DNA of 52,644 nt from Verrucomicrobiota bacterium. Lineage in GTDB: Bacteria; Verrucomicrobiota; Verrucomicrobiia; Palsa-1439. This document shows, piece after piece, positions 40,790 through 49,396 of this stretch. The stretch spans positions 1-52,644 of the forward strand of contig VHCW01000025.1 in assembly GCA_016871575.1 (NCBI GenBank), in the 5' to 3' direction. Below the pieces are notes generated by a model, which was given only the letters and a program-made list of their open reading frames with translations, ran no database searches and was not told the origin of the DNA. Position 1 is the first letter of the stretch. Each line of letters starts with the position of its first letter. The position numbers were made by a program, and so were the translations under genes.

Positions 40790-41782
40790 TCAGCGAAACT
40801 GCTGCACGTAATCGAGGAACGCCTTCGCGCATCGGTCGAGATTCTCCATCGAGCCGCCGCCTTCGAGCACTTCGCACATTTCGTACGCGATGTAGCCTTG
40901 GTAACCGATCTCCTTCAACGCGTTGAAGAAGGTCTTGTAATCGAGGAACCCCTTCCCCATTGGAACAGCCCGCATCTGCGGCAACAGCGGAGTGTAATTG
41001 GTCTGTTCATGCACGTATTTGTATCGCGGCAACCGTTTGTAGTCGGCGGCAATGGTGTGGACGATGTGCGGTTTGAGGGTGTGAACCGCCTTCTTGAGTT
41101 CCGCAGCGTTCAACCCGACCAGCGCCGGCGCCCAGCAATCGAAGCCAGCCTTCACATTGGGCAGATTCACTTCGTCGAGCAACCATTTCATCGCCTCGTG
41201 ATCCAGCGCGATGTCGTGGTGATTCTGCACCGCCAGCGTGATGCCGTACTTGGCCGCCTGCTGGCCGGACATCCTCAATCCGTCCACCACGGCGGCATAC
41301 TGTTTGTCGTACGGAACATCGGGACGCTCATAGCCGGTAAAAATCCGAATCATCTTCGTGTCGAGATCGCGCGCCAGCCGCGCCAGTTCACCCACGTAAG
41401 CGGCTTGAATCTCGGCATTCGGGATCCCGGCCTTGTCCATGCCAGCGGTGAAATCCGTGTACCCGGCCAGGCACACGAGTTCCAAGCCGAGTTCCTTGAT
41501 GCGCGCGCGCAGTTTCCGACGGGCCGCATCATCGTATTCGAGCAGGGCAAGGTGCGGACGTTTCGCAGCGATCATCACGCCGTCGTAGCCAAGTTCCTTG
41601 GCTTTCACGAGGAACTGGTCAACGGTCAGGATGGGTTGACCGCGCCAGACTCCCATGTAACTGACGGAATGAAGGCAGGTCTTGACCTTGAAATCCTTTG
41701 CCTTGCCCGTGGGTGTTTGTTGGGCATTCAAGCCAAAGGTGAACATCGTCAGCAATGCAAGAATTGAGGAGGTGGTTTTCAT
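40790..41782 (-). CDS. Exported xylose-isomerase-like TIM barrel (sugar phosphate isomerase/epimerase family)
   Basis: The protein has 330 residues with a signal peptide (FGLNA-QQ). It has the AP endonuclease 2/xylose isomerase-like barrel: KELGYDGVMIAAKRPHL, LELVCLAGYTDF, a metal-binding-like ITLAVQNHHD, NVKAGFDCWAP, and IAYEMCE as the final glutamate strand. The fold serves epimerases, isomerases and hydroxypyruvate isomerases; secreted copies are numerous in PVC bacteria. It lies 63 nt downstream of the racemase-FGase fusion on the same strand, the likely end of that operon. Confidence 0.82.
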   Translation of the reverse strand: MKTTSSILALLTMFTFGLNAQQTPTGKAKDFKVKTCLHSVSYMGVWRGQPILTVDQFLVKAKELGYDGVMIAAKRPHLALLEYDDAARRKLRARIKELGLELVCLAGYTDFTAGMDKAGIPNAEIQAAYVGELARLARDLDTKMIRIFTGYERPDVPYDKQYAAVVDGLRMSGQQAAKYGITLAVQNHHDIALDHEAMKWLLDEVNLPNVKAGFDCWAPALVGLNAAELKKAVHTLKPHIVHTIAADYKRLPRYKYVHEQTNYTPLLPQMRAVPMGKGFLDYKTFFNALKEIGYQGYIAYEMCEVLEGGGSMENLDRCAKAFLDYVQQFR

Positions 41783-41845
41783 GGGAGAAGAAAGTAAAGA
41801 ACGAGGCGACTGAATACAAGCTTTCTCGCCATGGGCTTGCCCATC

Positions 41846-43888
41846 TCAGCGTGTCGGCGATGGTGCGGCGAGATACAACTTGCTGAACGCCACGATGGCA
41901 TCCGCGACCTTTGCTGCCGTGTCTTTGAGGTTTTCCTTCTTGCGCAAGTTCGATCCAAACTCCAGTTGGATAGCGCCAATCCCCGCGCGTTCACCGGAGG
42001 CTTGCACAATGTAGCCGCCGGTGTAGGCGGATGTCTCGCCGCTGGCATCGGCAGGAACAACCGTCAATCCCTGCGCGGCCAGCAGTCCGCAAAAACTTTT
42101 GGGGCCAATGTGCGCCTTCTCTCCCAACCGCTCGACCAGCAAGCGTACGGTCTTGCCGTTTTGCGTGCCGCGAAAGATAGTGTCCGGCGCCGACGATTGT
42201 CCGTGAATGTCCAGCACCAGCCCGCAACCGTGCTTTGTGTAAACAGCTTCGCAAAACCGGGCCAGCGCCTGATGATAGGCGTCGTACACCCGACCGGCTT
42301 TCGGGTCCTCGTAGGCGCCTTCTGAGCGTCGGTTGGCGTCAACGAACTTGCGGTGAAACCTGGCGACCACGTAGTAGGGTTTCTTGCCCGTCCGCGCTTC
42401 CAACGCCGACACTATCTCCTTCGTCAACTCTTCCGTATTCATGTCCCGCGCGGTCACGAATTTGCCGGCACCTTTCGGCAGACCAGTGCCGGTGCGGGGA
42501 GGCACGCCGGGAATGTCAACCCGACCGCCATGCGGGGCGGAAAGGATAATCGGCAGTTCGCCTTCCTGAATCGCCAGCAGGTTGTCGTCCGCTGACAATC
42601 CGCTGACCACGGCCTTCAACTTTTCGTGCACACGCGGCAACACATCGCGGAACCGACGGTAGGCTTCTGCCGGAACATTCCGCGTGTCGAACGGCAGATA
42701 TCGGACAAATGGCAGGTTCGTTCCCGCCTGGCGTCCGTACTTGTAGTCATACGTAAACCAGCCATCCGGTTGGAGTTGAACTCCCGTCAATGACGTGTTC
42801 GGCACACTGATGAAAAACGCATCCGCCACGGCACCGCCGCCGGTGCGCTGCAAGTTTTGCCTGCGCAATTCCAGATACGCTTCCTTGGCCGTCTCGACAG
42901 CGGGATCAATCAACTCGACATGCGCCGCCAAAACGTCGCGGTAGCGGTGTTCGTGCAGTTCCTTCAGCACCGTGGCGATGGTCTCCCGCAAGTACGGGTA
43001 ATGCGTGCAGCCGAGAATCAGCGTGTTGAGCGGCGCCGTGTAGCGTTCTCGTCTCATCGTCTCCAGCATCGTGACGAGATGATACCGGACATAATTGGCG
43101 GAGTCATTCAGTTGCAGCTCGACGCAGTTCCCCGACGCATCGAGCCGACGCAACAGTTTGTTCTTCTCCGCGCTGAAATTGTACACCGGCAGCAGCGACG
43201 GATGAATCGGCAATTGCTTGTTCGTCAGCGACGGCCCTTTGTATTCTGTTCGCACTGTCGCCGCCGTGTCGCTGAAGTAACTCCAGTCCCGGTCAATGCA
43301 CTCCGCAAGCCCAACGCATCCCTGACTGACGATGGACGCGCCCGCCGCAATCTTCCTGATGGCGTTCGGATACCCGCCGGAGGCGACCGTGCCGGCCGTG
43401 GCGAAGACGCCGATCGTGCCCGGATGTTTCTTCTGGTGCTCCATCGCCGCTTTGACGCCGGCGTTGATGACACCCACCACGGGAACACCGCTGTTCTTGA
43501 CATCGTCCAACCCGTACGCAGTGGCTGTGTTGCAGGCGATGACGATCATCTTGACGGACGGCTTGTTCGAGTTGCTCAGGAGGAAACTCGCGCTCCTGAC
43601 GATGTGTTCCCGCAACAGATCCACCTTGTTGACGGATGCGTAGTGCCCGTAGGGCATGTTCGCGTGGTCGGCAAGATAGTGAAATGATTCCGCAACGAAA
43701 TCGGGAACGCCATCGGTTCCCGTCGCGCCGGTTTGGTTGTTGAAACTATCGAGCGCGAGGATCGCCTCCAGGACCGTGAGTCCGCCGGTGCCGGAGTCGA
43801 ACACGCCGATCGGTTTCTCGCGCGGGGCGGCCCCGAACGCGACCGCAGCCGCAATGAATAAACAGAAAAGGAAACAGGCTCTTTTCAT
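41846..43888 (-). CDS. Exported fusion of glutamate racemase-like and N-formylglutamate amidohydrolase-like domains
   Basis: The protein has 680 residues with a signal peptide (VAFGA-AP). Residues 26-345 are Asp/Glu racemase-like: DSGTGG 31-36, CNTAT 119-123 and GCTHYP 293-298, so both catalytic cysteines (119, 293) are present. They are interrupted by an insertion of about 60 residues around 200-260. Residues 440-672 match N-formylglutamate amidohydrolase: ILSAPHGG 448-455, DANRRS 517-522, DIHGQ 560-564, and a late QLEFGSNLR. MurI normally works in the cytoplasm for peptidoglycan, so an exported copy joined to an FGase is odd. Roles in D-glutamate or pyroglutamyl/formyl-amino-acid turnover are inference. 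Coupled to the sulfatase gene by ATGA. Confidence 0.85.
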   Translation of the reverse strand: MKRACFLFCLFIAAAVAFGAAPREKPIGVFDSGTGGLTVLEAILALDSFNNQTGATGTDGVPDFVAESFHYLADHANMPYGHYASVNKVDLLREHIVRSASFLLSNSNKPSVKMIVIACNTATAYGLDDVKNSGVPVVGVINAGVKAAMEHQKKHPGTIGVFATAGTVASGGYPNAIRKIAAGASIVSQGCVGLAECIDRDWSYFSDTAATVRTEYKGPSLTNKQLPIHPSLLPVYNFSAEKNKLLRRLDASGNCVELQLNDSANYVRYHLVTMLETMRRERYTAPLNTLILGCTHYPYLRETIATVLKELHEHRYRDVLAAHVELIDPAVETAKEAYLELRRQNLQRTGGGAVADAFFISVPNTSLTGVQLQPDGWFTYDYKYGRQAGTNLPFVRYLPFDTRNVPAEAYRRFRDVLPRVHEKLKAVVSGLSADDNLLAIQEGELPIILSAPHGGRVDIPGVPPRTGTGLPKGAGKFVTARDMNTEELTKEIVSALEARTGKKPYYVVARFHRKFVDANRRSEGAYEDPKAGRVYDAYHQALARFCEAVYTKHGCGLVLDIHGQSSAPDTIFRGTQNGKTVRLLVERLGEKAHIGPKSFCGLLAAQGLTVVPADASGETSAYTGGYIVQASGERAGIGAIQLEFGSNLRKKENLKDTAAKVADAIVAFSKLYLAAPSPTR

Positions 43889-46782
43889 CGTCGCTCAACT
43901 GTCACATAAAACGCGCCGCACAACTCGCGCCCTTGGGCGTCATAAAACCACGTCTGCAACCGGGTTTTTCCGGCTCGCAGGCGGGTTTCAAACACGGCCT
44001 CCGTATCGGCGGAACGCACCGGCACGCGGCCGTCAAACCGGCCCACGCACAAACGCGCCGACGCAATGGGCAACGCCTTGCCTTCCGGAAACGAACCGTC
44101 CACGCCCTTGTACGCGGACACGCTTCCCGCCAGCGGCGCATCGGCTTCGCGCGGCCAGCGACGCAGGCTGATCCGATACATGCCGTCGCGAACGACGCGA
44201 ACGTTCCAAAAACCATTCATCACCGGCTGCGGACGCCCGCCGGGCAATGAACCTTCCTTGACCAGCGTCTGGCCGAGCAGCCGGATGTCAAACGGTTGCG
44301 AGGCGGGCGTCAGTTTCGGCGCGAGCCAGTCTATCGAGGTCAGCACGGCGAGATTCTCCTGCTGGGAGCCGATGTCCATCGTCTCGTATTGCCGCAACCC
44401 CGGCGCCGCGGCCGCCCACCATTTCTCGTAGTGCGCACGCAGCGCCCTTGCCAGGTCGGGATGCTGCGCGGCAACGTCCGTCTGCTGCGACGGATCGGCT
44501 AGGATGTCGTACAACTCGCGTCCGTGAACCAGCCGCCAGTTTCGGTGCAGCACGGCGGCGTCCCACTTGACGGGGTCACTTTCCGTCAGGCCGCCGTATT
44601 GCACCACCAACTTCCGCTCCGCAAGCACCGGCTGCGGTTGTCCCCGCAGCAACGGCGCAAGGCTCACACCGTCAAACCTGACCCGATGCCGCGGCTTCAC
44701 GCCGCACAGCTCCAGCAGCGTCGGCAACACATCCTGCGCCTGCGTCAATTCCGGTACGTCGCCGGCGGGACGCAATTTGCCGGCCGGCCAGCGGAGGAAC
44801 CAGGGGGCGCGATGGCCGCCGTCGTAAAGGCTGGCTTTCGCGCCGCGCAACCCGGCGTTGAAGACGGAGATGCCGCCGGTGCCGCCGTTGTCGCCCATGA
44901 AAATCAGGATCGTGTTCTCGCGCAGCCCCGACTGGCGCAACATCGCCTCCAGCCGTCCGACGTTCTCGTCGAGATTGGCCATCATGCCGAAGAAACCCGC
45001 CACGTCGGGCGGAAGATGTTTGTACGGCTTCTTGTAGCGGTCGGCGACCCAGAACGGGCCGTGCGGGGCGTTCGGCGTGAGGTAACAGAAAAACGGTTTG
45101 CCGGCCGACGCGCAGGATTTCATCCATCGCTGCGCCTCGTTGAAGAACACATCGGTGCAGTAGCCCTTGAACTGTTTGACTTCGCCGTTGTGACGGAAGA
45201 AATCATCGAAGTAATCGTTGTTCCAATGATCCGGCGTGGAGGTGATCCCCCAACTGAGATGATAGACCGATTCGTGAAACCCGCGGTCGTTGGGCCGGTG
45301 CGGGTAATTGTCGCCGAGATGCCATTTGCCGAACAGCCCGGTCTGATACCCCGCGCCGGCGAACAGTTCCGCCATCGTCGGCACGTCGCGCCGCACAAAC
45401 GTCCGCCCCGAACAGACGGAACTGGCGCCGTTGACCAGCGCGTCGCGACCGGTCAGAAGCTGGCCGCGCGTCGGCGTGCACATCGGCGCGACGTGGAAGT
45501 CGGTGAACCGGATGCTTTCCGCGTGCAGCTTGTCGAGCTGCGGCGTCTTCAACACCGGATTGCCGTGACACCCCAGATCGCCGTAGCCCTGATCGTCGGT
45601 CAGGATGATGATGATATTCGGTTTCACGGCGGCAGACGGCTTCTCCCGCGCGGCGTTGCGGTTCACATCCACGACGGCGTTGTTGTTGACCACGATGCGC
45701 TGGCACTTGTTGGTACGCCGCACCGGTTCGCCTTCCAAGCCGCTGAAGCTGTTGCCGGTGATGATGATGTCGCTCGTGCCGTCGAGCAGAATGCCGCTGC
45801 CGGCGTCGCGCCCCATCGGATGTTTGCTCTCGGCGGGGCGCCGGTCCTTGCCGCCGATGTAGCTGTTGCAAAAATGATTACCGGTGATGGTGAGGCGACC
45901 GCTCGCCGGGCCGACCGTGATGGAGTTGCTGTGGACCAGCGTGAACGTGTTGGCGGAGATGGCGCAACCCCAGGCGTCGCGCAGGTCAATGCCGCCGCCG
46001 AGATGATGGGCGATGACGTTGGCGCTCAGCGTGATGCCGTAGCAGTCGCGGTCGAGGATGATGGCGATGCCGTTGCATTCCTCGATCATGTTGCCGCTCA
46101 GGACGGAGCCATACGTGTTTTCGATGATGACGCCGTGGCGCAGATGGTCGTCCACGTTGTTGCCGTTCATCGTCAGGTTGAACGAGTCCGCGCAACGCAC
46201 CGCGTCGAGGTTTTCCTCGAACTGGTTCGCGTTGACCACAATGTCGTGGCAGTTGGTGAGGTTCAGTCCCGCTTGTCCGTTGTAGGTGATGTTGCAGTGA
46301 GCGATGCGCGGGTTCTCGTAGCAGTTGACCAAGTTGATGCCGTGACCGCCGTGGCGCTCCACGCTGAGGCCGTGGATGAAGATTTCCTGCACAAGCTCGG
46401 CGCGGATGCCGTCGCCGCTTTGCGGGTTGCCGGTGACGCGGAAATTCCCGAGTTGAACGCGCCAGAGCCGCGCTTTTTTGTTTGTCGCCGCATCAGCGGG
46501 CGCGATGACGAAGGCCGGCAGGCCGTTGGTGTTCTTGTTGATGAGATGCGTGGCCGGACCGGCGCCTTCGACGAAGGTGTTCTCGCGGCTCAGGCGCAAC
46601 GGCTCGATAAGTTCAAAATCGCCGGGCGGCAGCACGACCTTCCCACCGGCGGCAGGCAGCGCATCGAGCGCCGCCTGCAGACTCGGCCATTTCGCGGCGT
46701 CAATCGCCGCGCGCGGCGGCCCGGAGGTCGCGGCGAGCGCCGTCAACGCCAAAAGGACAACGAATGGTGCGCAAAGTTTCAT
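43885..46782 (-). CDS. Exported fusion of right-handed beta-helix domain and S1 sulfatase
   Basis: The protein has 965 residues from ATG 46782, with AGGAGG 5 nt upstream. Signal peptide about 1-19. Residues 35-375 are parallel beta-helix repeats (GINLVNCYENPRIAHCNITYN read as successive rungs; NSITVGPASGRLTITGNHF), like pectate lyases and C5 epimerases. Residues 387-800 are a type I sulfatase: LTDDQG 394-399, CTPTR 435-439 (C-x-P-x-R, formylglycine site), GKWHLG 485-490 and MGDNGG later. A C-terminal beta region follows. It would remove sulfate esters from a polysaccharide held by the helix domain. Maturation needs an FGE or anaerobic maturase that is not evident here. Confidence 0.88.
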   Translation of the reverse strand: MKLCAPFVVLLALTALAATSGPPRAAIDAAKWPSLQAALDALPAAGGKVVLPPGDFELIEPLRLSRENTFVEGAGPATHLINKNTNGLPAFVIAPADAATNKKARLWRVQLGNFRVTGNPQSGDGIRAELVQEIFIHGLSVERHGGHGINLVNCYENPRIAHCNITYNGQAGLNLTNCHDIVVNANQFEENLDAVRCADSFNLTMNGNNVDDHLRHGVIIENTYGSVLSGNMIEECNGIAIILDRDCYGITLSANVIAHHLGGGIDLRDAWGCAISANTFTLVHSNSITVGPASGRLTITGNHFCNSYIGGKDRRPAESKHPMGRDAGSGILLDGTSDIIITGNSFSGLEGEPVRRTNKCQRIVVNNNAVVDVNRNAAREKPSAAVKPNIIIILTDDQGYGDLGCHGNPVLKTPQLDKLHAESIRFTDFHVAPMCTPTRGQLLTGRDALVNGASSVCSGRTFVRRDVPTMAELFAGAGYQTGLFGKWHLGDNYPHRPNDRGFHESVYHLSWGITSTPDHWNNDYFDDFFRHNGEVKQFKGYCTDVFFNEAQRWMKSCASAGKPFFCYLTPNAPHGPFWVADRYKKPYKHLPPDVAGFFGMMANLDENVGRLEAMLRQSGLRENTILIFMGDNGGTGGISVFNAGLRGAKASLYDGGHRAPWFLRWPAGKLRPAGDVPELTQAQDVLPTLLELCGVKPRHRVRFDGVSLAPLLRGQPQPVLAERKLVVQYGGLTESDPVKWDAAVLHRNWRLVHGRELYDILADPSQQTDVAAQHPDLARALRAHYEKWWAAAAPGLRQYETMDIGSQQENLAVLTSIDWLAPKLTPASQPFDIRLLGQTLVKEGSLPGGRPQPVMNGFWNVRVVRDGMYRISLRRWPREADAPLAGSVSAYKGVDGSFPEGKALPIASARLCVGRFDGRVPVRSADTEAVFETRLRAGKTRLQTWFYDAQGRELCGAFYVTVERR

Positions 46783-48437
46783 GGTTGCCTCCTGCTTTTG
46801 CAAATGGTCAGTCGCGCGCCGCGCTGGTCGGGAATCGTCACGCCGGGCAAGGTGACTCGTCCGTTCGCGTCCGCCGTGACAGCAACGGGCTTGGCCTCGC
46901 CGACACGCAGTTGGAGTGTTTCGCCGGGACGCGGCTTGAATTGTTGGAGCCGGCGAAGCGTGACATCGGTGCGCACGGGATAGTCGAGGCCGGGATAATC
47001 AGCAAGGACGGTGAGGGCGTACCGGTCGGGCGTGTCTTCGATGTCTTTCCAATCCATGCCGCGATTGATCCAGCCGATGATGTCGCCGTCATCAGGCGCG
47101 CCGTTGCCGGGGTTGCGGTCGGAGGAAGTGTTGGTAAACGCCGGATAACTTTCATCGAGACGGAACTGGTGGAAACGTTTCGACCACGCCTTCACGTCGG
47201 CGGGCGCGTCCTTGCCGCTGGTGGAATGAATTCCATTGTCCCAATAGACTGCGTACCCCTGGCGCGCGGCGCTCAGTGCGCGGTAAAACGGCGGGTTGTT
47301 CTCCCACGGAATCGAGCTGTCCTGCCGGCCATGAATCAGAAACAGGTACGGCAAGTCTTCTTTCGTTTCCGCGACGAACTTTGTGGCATTCATCCGGTCG
47401 AGAAGCGGCACGCCGTCGCTCATCTTCAGTCCGGGCGTGATCGTGCCGGTCCAGCAGGACGGCTCCAATCGCGTCGCGCTCCCCTTGCCGAGGTAGGTGT
47501 AACTGACAATCGGCACGTGCGCGTGGCACGCAGCGAACAGTTCCGGATGTTGCCAGCCGAACGAGACCGTGCCGCAACCGCCCATCGAACTGCCGGAACA
47601 AAACCAGCGACTCGTATCGGGCTGATAGTGACGGCGAACCCAATCGAGAATCCACAGGTTGCGTCGCTCGGTGTAGTTTACGGGCGTGCCACTGGCCATG
47701 AGTTTCTGGTCGAAGATGTTTGAGTTGTAGCCGAACCAGAACGTCCAGATCGCCGGTGTGCCGGCGTCACTGGCTTCGTTGTGCGGGCGGTTGATCCAGA
47801 CGCGGTCGGTCGGACGGACAACGACTTCGTTGTTCTGGAGGCTGACGCTGAACTTGAACGGCAATCCTTCGCGCCAGCCCATTGTCGCGTCGCCGAAGAG
47901 CAGATACTCGCTATTGGCGACCACGCCGCCCTTGGCGTGGAGGCTCAACCACAATGGTTTCCCTTTTCCCACACCGGGCGGTGGCGGCTGGCCGTCGCAC
48001 TGCCAGATCGGTTCGATTTTGCCGCGCGTCGCGACGACGCTTGTGGCAGCGATGGGCTGCGCGTCCTCGTTGGTCGTCACGGCAAAGAATAGTTTACCGT
48101 CGCTCTTCACCGTGTGGACGAACAAACCGTCCGCTGGATCAAGCCGTTCGCCGCCGTTTTGGATGCGGAAGCCGACGGGCTTGCCGGACGGGGCGCCTTT
48201 CTTGAACGATGCGGGGTCCTCCCACCAATCGCGCGCGCTGTGCCGCTCGATGTGATGACCGATGCGCGTTGCCTTCGCGACATCGGTGATGGGCTTCTCG
48301 GCGAGATAGATGTTGAACGTCATGCCCGGCGGCGTCTCGGCTTCCTTCCACGTCAGGAAGACCTGACCATTGCGAGCCGTTGCCTTCAACTCGCTGAGCG
48401 GCGCCATCGCGGCCAAGATGAGACACAGCATCATCAT
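46779..48437 (-). CDS. Exported alpha/beta-hydrolase esterase with FnIII-like N-terminus
   Basis: The protein has 552 residues from ATG 48437 (three consecutive Met codons). Signal peptide MMMLCLILAAMA. Residues 15-60 resemble a fibronectin type III strand set (LKATARNGQVFLTW). The hydrolase core has a nucleophile elbow GSSMGGCG, DLPYLFLIHGRQD as the acid region, and NGIHSTSG as a candidate histidine, similar to feruloyl or acetyl xylan esterases. It may deacylate the glycan attacked by the neighbouring sulfatase. Overlaps both neighbours by 4 nt. Confidence 0.75.
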   Translation of the reverse strand: MMMLCLILAAMAPLSELKATARNGQVFLTWKEAETPPGMTFNIYLAEKPITDVAKATRIGHHIERHSARDWWEDPASFKKGAPSGKPVGFRIQNGGERLDPADGLFVHTVKSDGKLFFAVTTNEDAQPIAATSVVATRGKIEPIWQCDGQPPPPGVGKGKPLWLSLHAKGGVVANSEYLLFGDATMGWREGLPFKFSVSLQNNEVVVRPTDRVWINRPHNEASDAGTPAIWTFWFGYNSNIFDQKLMASGTPVNYTERRNLWILDWVRRHYQPDTSRWFCSGSSMGGCGTVSFGWQHPELFAACHAHVPIVSYTYLGKGSATRLEPSCWTGTITPGLKMSDGVPLLDRMNATKFVAETKEDLPYLFLIHGRQDSSIPWENNPPFYRALSAARQGYAVYWDNGIHSTSGKDAPADVKAWSKRFHQFRLDESYPAFTNTSSDRNPGNGAPDDGDIIGWINRGMDWKDIEDTPDRYALTVLADYPGLDYPVRTDVTLRRLQQFKPRPGETLQLRVGEAKPVAVTADANGRVTLPGVTIPDQRGARLTICKSRRQP

Positions 48438-49396
48438 CCCCGCCACGGACGCGGTCGGGATTTGATGGACGCGAGCGTATCGCGCGTGATCTGCGCGTCC
48501 TCGGCAATCTGGAAGTCGAACACCCCGGCGAGAATGAAATCCGCGCCATGGGCAAAAGCGTAGCGGAACGCATCGCGCGGCGGAATCGCCCCGGCGGCCA
48601 TCACCTTGAACGCGATCCACGGCTTGGTGACGCTCTTCATGAAGTCCGCAGTCTCATCCGGGTTCCGGCACCAGAAGCCGGGCACCTCGGCGTAATCGGT
48701 CGCGATGGTTTCCGGTTTCGGCGCAGTGGGATACTTGAGGTGGTGGAACGTTTTCACGTAGAAGTCCACCGGCAGTTTCTCCTTCTCGCAAAACCGCACG
48801 ACATCGAGCGAGTGAGCGGATATTCCCGTGGGCACCCCGGCAGCCTTGATGACTTCCAACAGATCGGCCACGACGGCGCCTTTGCCTTCCTTGAGTAACG
48901 GTTCCGCCAACATACCCGGTACGTAAAGCGCATCTGCGCCGTTCTCCACCAACTTCGGCACCAGCCGCCCGTAACCGGCGGAATCAGTCGCCCGTCCATC
49001 GTCGCTGAGCCATGGCGCGAGAATCCATTTCATCTTGCTGGCGTGGCGGTTCCGGTATTCCTTGAACAACTTTTCGATCTTTGCTTCCGAGTGCGTGATG
49101 AATGTATTGATGCCGTGGGCCTCGGCGGACGCAAATGTTTCGATGATCTTTTCGTCGGTGTTGTAGTGCTGTGACAATTCACGGACGTAACGCAAATCAC
49201 GGCTGTGCATGTAAAACGTGATGTGATTGGTGCCAAGCATCAACCGGCTCAACTCCAGATTGCCGATCTTGCCGGTGGGTATCGTGCCCGCGGTTTTCGG
49301 GGGCGCTGCAGATGCGGTCTGCGGCGCGACGGCGGCCGCCACCGCGCCGGCGCCAACAAGTTTCAGGAAATCACGGCGTCGAAGATGATCGTTCAT
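48434..49396 (-). CDS. Tat-exported TIM-barrel-like protein, copy 2
   Basis: The protein has 320 residues with a twin-arginine leader (RRRDFLKLVGAG... to TASA). The body resembles aldo/keto-reductase-like or xylose-isomerase-like barrels: LELSRLMLGTNHI, THSEAKIEKLF, VPTGISAHSLDVV, PWIAFKVMAAGAIPPRDAFRYA, ILAGVFDFQIAED. It is about 40% similar by eye to the upstream gene and arose by tandem duplication. The start is fixed by the TGATG junction with copy 1. Enzyme activity unknown. Confidence 0.75.
   Translation of the reverse strand: MNDHLRRRDFLKLVGAGAVAAAVAPQTASAAPPKTAGTIPTGKIGNLELSRLMLGTNHITFYMHSRDLRYVRELSQHYNTDEKIIETFASAEAHGINTFITHSEAKIEKLFKEYRNRHASKMKWILAPWLSDDGRATDSAGYGRLVPKLVENGADALYVPGMLAEPLLKEGKGAVVADLLEVIKAAGVPTGISAHSLDVVRFCEKEKLPVDFYVKTFHHLKYPTAPKPETIATDYAEVPGFWCRNPDETADFMKSVTKPWIAFKVMAAGAIPPRDAFRYAFAHGADFILAGVFDFQIAEDAQITRDTLASIKSRPRPWRG

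Noticed and set aside
44524-46983. 819-codon plus-strand ORF opposite the sulfatase fusion
   Set aside because: Composition is typical antisense shadow; the minus strand carries sulfatase and beta-helix motifs plus a strong RBS.
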